Shown here one piece after another: positions 1 through 12,600 of a DNA stretch of 64,000 nucleotides. The position numbers were made by a program, and so were the translations under genes. Below the pieces are notes generated by a model. That model searched no databases, was not told the origin of the DNA, and was given only the letters and a program-made list of their open reading frames with translations. This DNA is from Tanytarsus gracilentus. Its lineage: Eukaryota > Arthropoda > Insecta > Diptera > Chironomidae. Location: positions 3,267,501-3,331,500 of the forward strand of contig JAXRKN010000041.1 in NCBI GenBank assembly GCA_038502055.1. The letters run 5' to 3'. Position 1 is the stretch's first letter, and every line of letters begins with the position of its first letter.

Positions 1-2636
1 TTTATAAACTTTTCATTTTTTAATAAATTTTCTAGTGCTTCGCTCTTTAATTTTTTTTTGGTAGGAGGGTAAAGTGTGGTGATTTTGACGAGGGACAAAA
101 TTTATCTTTTTAAAGTCACATATTTCAGTCCGTAACAGCCCTGATTTAATTCCCTTTAAGGCTTAACCACATAAAAACTGACAGTTACGCGCTTTGATTT
201 ACGATGGATCAGGATTTTTTTATGGTCATAAAATTTTGCTTACAAAATCACAGCACTTTACCCTAAAGGAAAAAATGAAGGAAGAAAAATAAAAAATTTC
301 TCATCTTTAGAAGATTTTCCTATTTTTTTTGTATTATACAAAATAAGAAAGTGGGGAAATTAAATTTATGTCTTGCAAGAATCTTTTCTTTTCTTCTTTT
401 TCTTCATCATTTTTGCTTGAAGTGATAAAAACTTTCTTCTTACACTCAGGATTTGTGTATGCTCTCACTCTCGTTCTTGTGTTTGCTCGATCCCATTCTC
501 TATTTATTGTGTCACTCAACTTTTTTTTGTAAATCCATTATCTAATTTTCCCTCTCAAACTCTTTATGATGTTAGTGCTCTACATTTTCATCTTTCAATC
601 CTTTTTTATCTGAGAGAGATAAATTTGCTGAATCTTTAGATATTGAGCAATAATCAAAGACTTTTCTCCCCTAAAGAGTGATGTGTGTGTGCTTTCATCA
701 ATTGTTCTTCATCTTCAGTATTATTAACAACTTTAACATGCAATTTATTTCTATTCTATATAAAAGTTTCTCTCACTTCCTCAATCTCATCATGCCTTTA
801 TGTTTATTTATTTTCTTCTTTGGTCCTATTTGGTAAAAATACATACATCATTTGATGATAGAAAATAAATAAGAAGACAAAATTCTGCAGTTTGGCTGGA
901 CGGAAAAATGAAAAAATTGGCAAATTTTTAATATGATTTAGAATTTTGTTAAAATGATGTCGAGCATTTTTTTTCTCTTTAAAAGCTCATTTGTTAGGAA
1001 TTTTTCGTTAAGTTTTATTATTCCCTTTGTTAAATAACTTTGAAACAATTATTTATCAAATTTCTAAATTTGCCATTAAATAATTTTTCCATCCAGTCAT
1101 TGCAGCTGAATCTCACATTCACATCTCTCTTGATGTCTCATGAGAGAGTTGAAAAAAGTGTGTATATGAACGTGTACGAAAAAAAGGAGGCATATAAAAC
1201 TTTATCATCACCCTCATGATCGTACATGGCAATAAATTCACCAGAAAAAAAAGTAGAACAAAGTAGAAGAAAATTTTTCAAGAAAAGTGCTGGAAGAGGA
1301 AAAGAAAGAAAATTGAATTTCTCTCATCATGACAATGGTGCAAGGGGGTTATATATGCCGAGTGGTAGGCAAGATATGACTTTGATGCCATTAGATGTTA
1401 TCTGATTCTCATAAAAATTCTTCGAGGTTTCTTTTAGACCGAATTTATTATTTTTCTCCAGATCGTTTTCAAGTTGCCAGCCCCAAATTTCAATTTACGC
1501 GCCAGCATGCGTTTCAAACCGCCAAGGTATAATTTTTAACAAAGAGCTTCTCGTTATTAACTTTATTGTTGTTGTTAACTCATCATAAACCTCATTTCTC
1601 ATCCATACAACAATCTTGCTGTGAATGTGTGCTTATGACGAATTAAATAACATTAAGCGTGACATTCACACAGCACGATGAGGACGTGATGAATTAAACT
1701 TCGCTCTATATGAAACTATTCAAAAAATTTCCATTTTCTTTATGCTCCCCTTTTTTTTATTCTGTGTTCGAGCTAATTTGAGGGGCGAAAATATTTTGTC
1801 ATCAAAGTTAATCGTTACGGCCTCACTATGGGCTAATGTTGCGTAGTCTAAAGCTCACAATGTCACTCAAATTGTCTTCATCATCACGCTTTTGTCGTCG
1901 CAGCCAGGATGTGGAAATGAAGAAAGTCACGGAGGGGGAAAATTTTATGACACATCTCATCTATGCTACGATGATGGCGAAGTTCTATTGTGATGGTCAT
2001 GCACATGAGCTACAAATGATTTTTATAGAGCTCATCATCGAAAGCCTCATGCGCTTCCCCTTGTCCATATTGCTTCTTCCTGCTGTCAAGGCTAGCTTTT
2101 ATACTTTTATCCCTCCACATTGACATTGAGCGTCACTCATTCGTTCTTCGAGTTTAATCCACACGACAATCATGATTTAATAACAAAAACAATAATGAAA
2201 ATGTCATGCCTTTGTCTTATTCACACTTTCTTCTGTCTCATTCATGTTTTTGTCTATGTTTCGACTATGAGGTATTGAATTGTGAGAATTAAAATTATTT
2301 AAATATAAAAATAAATAATTTTTTTCACGTTTTGGTCGTGTCTGACCCATCTCTTATTTATTTCAACCACAAAACGAACCCAAAAAAACCGGAACTCGAA
2401 AATTTCTCTAATTTCCTCAATACCTCATAAAAGTTTTCTTTTTCTTCACAACACACTTTCTATCTCACTTTTTATCTCTTTAATATCTCTGCACTACGCT
2501 CACATTTTATGATGAAACGGACAAAATAAATATCATACACAAAATGAGATTTCTAACCTAGTAAAACGAAAAAGTTAAATTGAAAAATGTCCTACAATAA
2601 AATGTCCTCTATTTCATCATCAAATGTGACTTAGTG
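1..2636. other. Region downstream of neuroligin A
   Basis: 3' UTR of neuroligin A and intergenic DNA, AT-rich. A 95-codon open frame at 1836-2123 (plus) has no recognisable domain and I do not support it as a gene. Nothing else seen. Confidence 0.7.
2357..2362 (-). promoter_or_regulatory. Candidate polyadenylation signal of neuroligin A
   Basis: AATAAA on the minus strand, about 275 bp past the stop codon. The hexamer is common by chance in such AT-rich DNA, so this is only a candidate. Confidence 0.25.
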
Positions 2637-3511
2637 TCATACACGAACACTCTCCATCGTGTTCTGTTGCGTGGTGTGTTGCTGGTGCTGCTGCGAATTA
2701 ACGCTCGATGATTGATGCTGATGCTGTTGATGTTGCTGATGATTCATGTTGTTTTTGACGCAACTCTTTTTCGATAATGTATTACAGTTGCTGCCAACTT
2801 GAAGGGCATGTGGCGGCGGTGGAATGTGACTTCGACTCGATGGCTTCGAAATTAAAGGCATGTCCGCAAACTCAGGCGGTGGCAGTTGATGAAGCGTATG
2901 ATGATGACCAAGAATGGCGGATGGATCGCTTTTCGAGTGAATGGTCAGTGTCTCGAGATCACCGCAAATATTATTTGGCATCTGTCCATTCTCGTTGCGC
3001 TTTTTAACAACTCTCGGCTCATTTAGTCGCGTTTTATCGCGCTGATAGTAGACGCCAGCAAAAATCAGTACGTTCAGTATGAGAAGACTACATCCGATGG
3101 CGATAGTGACACTTAATGCCGTGCTATATGCAGCGAATCCGTCCTCTGTTTGTGAACTCTGAGTCGAACTCTCATCATATAAATCATGGTCGAACGATTG
3201 CACCGGAACATGGCTTTTTGATTTTCCATTTACATTCGCATGTCCCGTCGTGCTACCGTTGACACGCGACGTAGATGGGTAGTTTAAGAATGGAAGGGAG
3301 TGATTTGTCGCCGCATTCCCTCCAGTGCCATCTCGATGTGGCGTTAATGGCTTCACGGTGGCTTTCGTTTGATCACTCACATCATCATTTTCGAGCTCAT
3401 GATGCGACAGTGGCACATCATCGTTTCCCGGTCTATGAAGGTCGGGAATTAAATTGAGCCAAAATGACAAACGATGTGCTCGATGGTGATTCTTTAACTT
3501 TGGCTTGAGAT
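2637..3511 (-). CDS. Nlg2: Neuroligin A exon 11: stalk, membrane span and cytoplasmic tail
   Basis: Residues 607-897 plus TGA. LKPKLKNHHRAHRLSFWLNL and IPDLHRPG end the fold. A Ser/Thr/Asn-rich stalk follows (about 640-735), then the membrane span about 738-762 (SVTIAIGCSLLILNVLIFAG) and the basic stop-transfer YYQRDKTR. The tail has PPPEFADMPL at about 817-826, which I judge similar to the gephyrin-binding segment of vertebrate neuroligins, then a His/Gln-rich run and the C-terminus ESVRV. Acceptor CCCTCAG|AT. Confidence 0.95.
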
Positions 3512-6500
3512 CTGAGGGGAGAAAAAAGTATTAAATTCAATCTTTAACCGTGAAAATTTAAATTTAAATATTTTCCGCTCATAATTTGAAGGTTTAGACT
3601 TGAAGCGGCAATGGAATAAATAACAGATTAAAATTCGCTTTCAGCCACTTTTTGACCTTGTTTCTCTCTCCCTTTTTCTTGTCATGAAAAATCGCTATGG
3701 CATCGTTGTCAATGAAAAGTGAGGAGCTTCAAGTTAAATAGGACGAAAGCAATTGCTGGCGGCTCTCAATAAGGAAATTATAAAAAAATTACATTCATTT
3801 TGTGGCCTCGCTCAATTGCTTTAATTAAATTGCTTCCTCGGTCTTTTATCTAGTCCCTTTTTTTGACTTGTCGAAAAAGAAACAATGAGTGAGATTTTAT
3901 ATAGAAACTAATTCCACAGAAAATAATTCTATAGGGGAAAAAAAGTTTTTCACTCGAATAACTTTCGATGAGAAAATGAACGTGCTTTTAATTTTAGAAA
4001 TCGACGCCCAGAACTTTTTTTTTGTGGCTTTCAAATTTTTTTGCGATGATTCAATTTTCTGCGAATTCAACTCATCGCGCCACATCGCATGAGTGAGAGT
4101 GAGATTTGATGGAAAAATGAAAAGCTTTTAAGCGAAATAGTATTTTTGGCTTTTATTTCATTACTGTTGAGAGCCCATGGTATTTTGTGATGGGTGAACT
4201 GACTCAGTTCTTTCCATCGAGGAGTTTTTAAATGGAACCAGAAATTCATCATCGCTGAGTGTTTAAGTGAGTATTGAAAAATATTTCAAAAAACTTATTT
4301 CAATTTAAAAAAAATTTTGAGAATTTAGAATTTTTACTCAGAGAAATTTTTTTCTAAAAATACTCAAATACTTTTTATTTACATACTCTAAAATATTCTC
4401 AATAAAACATAAAAACCACTCTCTTGATGCCACTTTGGAAAGACTTTTTAAAAAGCTTTTATTAAAGCTCATTTTAAAATCCAATTTCTTACAACCACAA
4501 AGTGCCCATAAGCTCTGAAATCTCATTAAATTGCCGCAAGAAAAATTCTTCCCCAATCACAAAAAATTGAAAAGTTGACTCACCGATGCTGAGATACTTT
4601 TTATGTACGCTTTCATATGGCACCCACTCAGTTTTACTCAACTTTCCTCGATCCTTATGGTCAGTCGGCTCGTTTGGATTTCTATTTGCGAGTAAATTTA
4701 ATTTCAATAATTATTGACTTGCTCGCTTTTTTCAGGTCTTACCCTGTCCTAATGAAATTAGACCAGTATAGCATCACAACTTCTGACAGCGTCAATTCAG
4801 CCTTAGTAAAATTTCTCGTAAAGTGATTGAGGCCACCGACGAGGGGCGCACCGAAAAAGTACGGGAGGTCCTCACCGTGAATGCATCCTTGTCGCTGTAA
4901 GGGGGATAAAAAGTTCGAAAATTAATTTCTGGTATTTTTTCAACCTCGCAAAATTTTCGAGTACCGAAAAACTCCCAATTACAACATTGTCGGGTAAACG
5001 CAGAGAGTGGATGAAAAACGAGAGCAATTTATTGTGTAAGAATGGCAGTGTCTATACCAACATGAAAAACTGTGCAGTGTGTGTGTTTTGGAAATGTGCA
5101 AAATTGAAAATTTCTCTCATGTAAAAAAACTCGTTCATCGATTTTGTTTGCACACCTTATTGCCGATTGAAAACTTTATTACGTTACATCATCATGCGAG
5201 AAAAATTAAAATGAATATTTTCATGTTTCATTTATGTCAAATTTAACTAGATTGAAGTTTATTGAATTAACATGATGAGTGCTCACCCTAAAAGAAATTT
5301 ATGGAGGGTGGAAATCAATTTTGCGAATTTTTTTTTGCTGAGAGACCCTCGTGACATTCAACGTGGAGGAAGGACGAAATTAAATTTGTAATTTCTCATA
5401 AAATCAACGAAATTGGTGCGAAAATTGAATTCTGTCAATGACTTTTGCCACGAGCCACTCGAAAAAATCTTTGAGATGAAAATTTTCTAACAATAAAAAA
5501 GGAAAAATGAGATTTATCGATTTTTTTCTTTAAGAATATTCGGAATCATACAAAAAATGGTTTAGCAACCTTATAACACATTTTTTTGTGTAAAAAACAT
5601 CACATTTACATAATAAAATCGCAACTCAATTCCACAATTTTTTATTTGCATTGAACCTGGCACAAGTTAACACACAATGAACTATGTGAATAACAGCATA
5701 ACTAAAGTTTTGTGAATATGACGACGGCAAAGGTAAAAAAGGAAATTCAGCGAGTTGAAAAATATTTTTGAGGCTTTCTCATGTTTTCGAGATTTTTGTT
5801 TTTGTTTTCTTTTGTGCTTTTGAAAAGCTCTCAACAAAATTTTGGGAAAATCTCGCGGTTTGTTTTTGCAGAATTTCAACAAATGCAAAATTCGATGTCA
5901 AATGCAAATTTCATGCTGATAAGTGATTTTTCTTACAAGAACAACATTCTGTTGATGTTCTCTTTTTAACTTTTTTTAGTATTTTAAATCCTTTCCACTC
6001 ATGCCGTCATGTGAATGTCCCGTAGTTTAATTTCAGTATGACGACAAAGGAGAAAATATTTATGAGTGAAATGTCCACGTGTCCATCCGCTAGGAAAATA
6101 TTTTTATGCTAATTTGAAGTGTGAAATTTTTCAACAACATCTCAGATGTTCATCGATTTGGAATTTATGATGAAAATTTTAAGTTATTTACTGAATAAAA
6201 TTGAACTCGATGCCCATGAACATGCATTAAACTTTTTATGCTGATTTATGAGAACTCGTGACTTTTATTTTGAAGCGTGAACATCAGTGAAGGTCATAAA
6301 ATATGCCCAGGCGATTAACATGGAGCACACATGGCACACTGACAAATTATTGCGATCGAAAGTCTCAAAATGACGCCATTAAAAATGATTTTTACAATCT
6401 CACAAAAATGTAGACATTATAAGTGGAATATGATGAAGAGCGATAACGATGTGCTTTCTCGTGATTTCACCTTCAAGCTGCAGCAGATTTCACATAATTC

Positions 6501-6534
6501 CACATTTGTTCATCTTGATTGCGATTTTTTCCTA

Positions 6535-6600
<66 letters not shown>

Positions 6601-9600
6601 CATGTTCATTCTTTTAACACAATTTTTCAGCACTCTCGAACTTAACCACGAGAGCTCAAGCACCAGCAAGCGTCAGCAATAAAAATAAAAAGTATGAAAG
6701 GGAGGAAGACACAAGAATCATATCGAGAGGGAGAGAGAGAGAGAGACAGCCATCGAGGAGGATTGAGAGGGTTTGTAACATTGAAGCACAAAACGGAACA
6801 AACGATGAAGCTTACATAAAACATGCATTAAACTCTATTTACGTTCCTCATGTAATAAACATTTTCCAACTCTTTGAATAACATGCAAGTCACACTTTTT
6901 ATGACACGTGGAAATTTTTCCCTCATTTCCGTATCCTTTAAGGATAAAAAATTGAAAATGGATTTGTCAGAAGAAAAGGGATGTTTTATTCATTTAAAAA
7001 TTTTCATTTTAAATCGCTACATATTCGACGCACAATTCCCTAGATGAACATCAATCTATCACGCGTCATGTGTTTGAGCATGTATTTAACATCCGAATGT
7101 ATTTAAATCGAATTCAGAGAAGAACCATACGCTCGAATAAATGAGTTACGTGGAAAAAAGGCTGATATGATGCCAAAACAACCTGGGAGTTGCGAAAAAG
7201 GGGTTAAAATATTTAACAACAAAGCTAAGAGGAAGGATAAAGGTGAAAATTATTTATGCTCAGCGACTATGACTTTTTGTTGTTTACCTCTCATTCTAAA
7301 TCATTCAAATGAATTTATTTTCGTTTTACGTGTGCTGCGAAGGATGAAAAAAAATTTGACGAAGGAATGAACCATTTTTTATTTACGATTTTATGCTTCA
7401 ACAATTTCTGTTGAAAAGAGTCAAGTTAGGTGTGATTGCGATCTTTTTGAAGCGTCAACAACAAAATCTTTAGCTTTAAGCTAAATTTAGTAAAATGTTA
7501 ATCTTAAAAAAATTTTGGGTTTGATTGAAATTCTATAATCGAATAAATTTTCATGGAATTTTCCTTTAAAAATGTTTTGAGGCTTCTTAAGTTCTTTCAT
7601 ACTTTAATTTCTTTAGAAATAACTGAATTTATTCAAATCTTTTTTTTTGTAAAGAAAGCCAATTTTTTGGAAATTTCTCCGAAGGATATTATCATGAGTT
7701 ACACACTTGAAAATATAAAAAAAGACTAGAGTTTCGGCTCGAGCTAAGCTTGAGCTTGAAAGCTTGGTGATTTTTGACTAAAGCTCGAGTACTCGAGCTC
7801 GACCTTTAAAGCTCGACGAGCTTCGAGCTTAAAGTAACGGTTTTTTTGAATTCAAGGTACAAAAAATTTTAAAAAAAAAAAAAAAAAAAAATTTTTTGGG
7901 GGGGGGTGTAAAAAATATGTAAAGCAAAAATGAAAAAAGCCTCAGGAAGATTTTATCCGCATTAAATCCATTTCTTTTAAGCTTTGATTTAATTGTTTTA
8001 TCTTCTTATTAAAGGATATTTTTCTATATTTAAAAAGTTTTTTATTATTTTCACTATAAATAATATATAAATAAAATTCTTTTAAAAAAAATAAATAAAT
8101 TTTTATCCACTGATCTTATTGAGTCTCAAAAAAAGAATTTTAACTAAAAAATGAAAAATTAAATTAAACCTTAAATGGGTTGAACGAAGAAATATCTGTT
8201 TTAAAACAAACTTAGGCTATGATTTTTAAGCACTAACTTAACTAAATACTGTGACAAACAGAGTTCGGTGTTGTTTTCTGATTTTCTTCAATATTTAAAA
8301 TTTTTTGTATTTACGCGAAAATGTAAAATGATGTTCAAAAATTTTTGGTCAAAAAATTTAAAATTTTCATACAAACTCAGGCTCGAAAGCATGACAAAAT
8401 GATCGAGCTCGAGCCGAGCCGAGCCCAAGCTTCAAACACCAAGCTTTCCGAAACTCTAAAAAAGACTCGAATTTTCTTCAGTTAACATTCAAGAGTGAAA
8501 ATAACATATATCGTACGCTTACAAAAAAGTGACAAAAAATTCTCAGAATTCTAAAATTGGAAATCACAAACGTAAAATCAAATGCTAAAAGAGTTTAATC
8601 ATCTTTTTAACCACACATTGTTAGAAGCCACAATTAAGGTTAAAAAATTGAAAAATTATTTTAAAAGCTTTCGAGCAATTTTAAGCTGTCACAATGAATG
8701 TGTCAAAACTCATCTCATGCTCCATTGAGATAGAATTTTTTTGTTTTGCATGCAAGTGCTTTCAGTGAGTAATCCTCGAGAGCTTAACAGAAGCTTTCGG
8801 CTATGATTGATTGAGCTTTATGAGGGCTTTGCATTATACCAACATCTTTCCAACCAGCACTTTTTTCCCTTTCTTCTCATCATCATTATTGAAGCCATTT
8901 CTCGATGGGAAAATACAAAGGAAATTATGGAGGTAGCGAGCAAAACAAACAATTTCATTAAAACTTTATCTACCGCTCTCTCTTTAGCGCTATTACCACA
9001 CACATTCGCACACTCTTTTACGAAAATAGGAGCCGATAAAAACTTTTCATTTACGAGCGAATGTGAAATTGGTTGAAAACTTTTTCCTTTCAATTTTCAT
9101 ACAGAATGTGAGTTGTAATTTTCGGGAGGTTAAATTGATCAATTTATTTAGTACTCGTGCTACCGACATTTTAGATTACAAAATTTCACTCACCTGAGGG
9201 TAATCGCCGTTCTTTGTCTGATAATCAAAGACGTAGAGAAATGAGTTTCGATGATCAGCCGAGTGCAAATCAACTGTAAGAGCGGCGGGAGCTACAACTT
9301 GGGCATCGCTTAGAGCTTCCATTGTCTCGTCACTGTGAGGTAGGCAAATATTAATTTTATATATAAAACTTAAAGTACAAAATTAAAATAAATCATTTTG
9401 AATTTATATAAAAATTAAAAACTTAAAGCTGAACTTTTCCCCCGCAGACAAAACGTTTCGTGAATATTAATTTTTCACATCTGACATTGAAAATCACTCA
9501 AAGAACTTTCAGAAATCTCTTACCGAATATTAATCGGATGCTGCACCGGACGCTCCCAGTCGTAATACTCATTCGAGATTGTCGCAAGAATTTCATTCAA

Positions 9601-12600
9601 GTGATAGCTGTATGTGCTGCGTACATATGATCTCAGTATCTTAAGCTTTCGATCGGCCTCAATGCCATACTGTACATCGTCCGAGTTGAATACAAAATAT
9701 GACTCTGCTCGTGTCACGCCTACCAATAAATCGTATCTGTAAAACGGAGGAGGATTAAATCAGTATCGTAAAGCTGTTTGCAAATTTTTTTACTGCGGAC
9801 CGTGCTAATGTGATTTTCATGCTTTGTTGAACAATTCCATACTCACTTTGATAATTTGTTTATAGCTACTTTTCTTAACAGTACAGAATTTATTATGTTT
9901 AGATTATTTTGATAATGCATTTGTCGCTTCGATTCGCCTCCACTTAGCGAGCCAAAATCATATTGATCTTGTTGACTATGGTCGCCAGTATCTATATAAA
10001 TAACATATATTATATTATTGAATTAATTCACTAATAAATAAACAAATTTTACCTATTACGACGCCATCGACACTTGGACCAAAGGCGTTATGAAACTCGG
10101 GCGTTTTGATGGGTGTCGAGAGAAGTGATTTGAGTGAAACATCACGGAGACATTTCATTAAAGCTTGATGAGGTAATTCCACAGAACAATTAACATGATG
10201 CGCCACAATGGCGGCATAATAGGCTGGATCACCAACCAGTGACCATGGCGCAAGACCGGTGCCTAATTAAGAAATTATTTTTCAATGGGTTCCTAACTTA
10301 TTTAAAAAATTATTCACTCACCTGACATGAGAATCGCTTTGTGAAAGAGCACCCGTTCAGGGACGGCTTGAGATGCGATGAGATAATGAACACAAGCTGC
10401 ACCAGTGCCGTGACCTGCGAGTGTTACACTTTTATTGTCGCCTCCAAACGCCTCAATGTTCTCTTGTATCCAATGGAGTGCCGCAAGAATATCCATCAGA
10501 CCGTAATTTGCCGGCGATTTTGAAAATCGATCCACATTAGCGTTTAGAAAGCCTGTGAAAATAAATTGCATGCAATTAGATTCTCGCATATGCTGCTCAT
10601 TCGTCTATTATCACATACCAAGTACGCCTAATCGATAATTAATTGTAACGACTATTATCTGACCAAAACTAGCTAGCACCGAGCCATCGTATGGATTTCC
10701 ACTATTCCACTCATACGATTCACCATGCACAAAGACCATCACAGGATATTTCGTTGGACTTGCACTGTTTCCGTCGCCTCCTCGAGAGCCGGCTATAAAT
10801 AACAGAAAAACATTTATTGATTTGTTGATGGGACAACTGTGAATGTGCACAACTGAGAGACAGACTATAAAGTATGGAGTGGAGATGTTAAATCAATATA
10901 GAAAAATTGCTTTTTTTCCTCGTCATCATCATCATCATCATTGCCTCGTCGCCGACGTCCTTCTCCACAACATTGCACGCCTATCATCCATCTCAATTCA
11001 CATACGAGTATGAGTGATATCGAGAATCGATAGATTTGAAGAGTGGATGTGGTTTTCGAATATTTTTCGAATTTGAAATGATTTAAATTTAACATTTTAT
11101 TAAAATATGAATTAATTTTGGACTATTTTAAAATAAATCAAGGATTAAACTTTACTATGTTTAAATTTAAGCTCTATTGAGTGCAATAAAACATCTCAAA
11201 TCGAATCTTCTCTGCCCAATGATTAAAAATAAACAACTTTTCGAATTTCTCTCATGCTGACCATTCCATGGAATTATTATTACTTTAGTACATCATGAAA
11301 ATTACTGATGTGGTTGTGTGTCGTTAATTGAATTTTTCTCGCTCTTATCTAAACACACACTCGCAGACATTTATGTTGAGCCGCATTTAAAGAGTGAAGA
11401 GGAAAAAGTTTAATCAATAAATATTCACTTAATTGGAAAATATCACGCATTATATTATCTTATTAGTGTCAATGCTTTGCTGCTGAAGCATCATGATACG
11501 ATATAAAATTGAGTCATTAAACTCTCACAATTCAATAAAAGCTCTTTTTTTTTGTGGGCGAGAAATTTTTAATGACAACTCGCTGTAATTGGAAAGCAAA
11601 AACCCTCGTCATTATTTTATAATCACTTAATTGCTTTTTAATTAGAATCGCTGTTAGTGACACTGAAAAAAAATCTTTTATTCTCAATTCAAATTAATAA
11701 TGCATCGGTCGTGAAGATGAAAAAGAAGTCCTGATAATTACCAAAAACATTCTCAACATCTTACGTTCACTGTGCACAATTAAGATCCTGCTTCTGACAC
11801 ACAAACTGACATTAAAAGTCGTCTTTTTTTATTGGTCTGCCGAGATTCATCGTCGGCTCTCGAAAACAAACAGCATGACATCCGCTCCGATTTTTTGGAC
11901 GATGTTCTCTGTTTGTTTATGACATTTTCAATTTGAGTGTTGATTTTAGATAAGTTCGGTCATTAAATATTCAAATAGTTGAAGGTAAATTTTGTGAGTT
12001 TAAATTGGAATCAAAAATTTGTGATTTTACTAAAATAAATTTGATCAAAATCTTGTTTATTATGAGTTTATTTTAAATAGTCAGTTTTGAGCTTTAAAAT
12101 TTATTTATTTTTACCTTAAAAGGTCTCAAAATTTTAGATTATATTTTCACGTAAAATTCTTGTACATTATTTACTAAATTCTTCTTCTTAAATATTTGTG
12201 TTTTCTTCAAAAAAATTCTGTGTTCCATGCTTTTGAATAAAATTTCGATTTCTTCCCCAAATTTGATGTGACATAAAAAAATTTAAGGGATGAAATGTGA
12301 CATAACTTTTTTCGAGACATTCCATTTTATAGGATTTTTCGTATAAATTTCAACAAACTGCCCTACGGTCATCACAGTCAATAATTGAATTCGTAGCAAT
12401 TTACTTTCGGAGGTAAGACAACTCTCGGGGCCATTATTTTCTATCGTCCTCTGTTTATTATCTTCTCGTGATTGTAAATCGTAAAATCTCTTTTTTATGG
12501 TTGCATGAGGAGAGAAAGTAAGAAGTTAACATGTTACAAAAATATCATGTTGTTGAAAATTATTTTGCGAATCTCAAAAGCCTAATTAAATATTTTTTTA

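Larger units (their letters stand above)
4895..9193 (-). other. Neuroligin A intron 8 (4.3 kb)
   Basis: AT-rich intron between exons 8 and 9. It holds the hAT-type MITE at 7727-8458, the (CT)n microsatellite at 6541-6597 and a shorter (GA)n run at about 6729-6746. No other feature recognised. Confidence 0.85.

Noticed and set aside
1836..2123. 95-codon plus-strand open frame near the left edge
   Set aside because: Composition comes from CAT/ATG-rich sequence; no domain or transcript signal.
2777..3457. Plus-strand open frames opposite the last exon of neuroligin A
   Set aside because: Antisense shadows of a well supported coding exon.
6370..6682. Two open frames with long Leu-Ser runs
   Set aside because: Produced by the CT microsatellite read in two frames.
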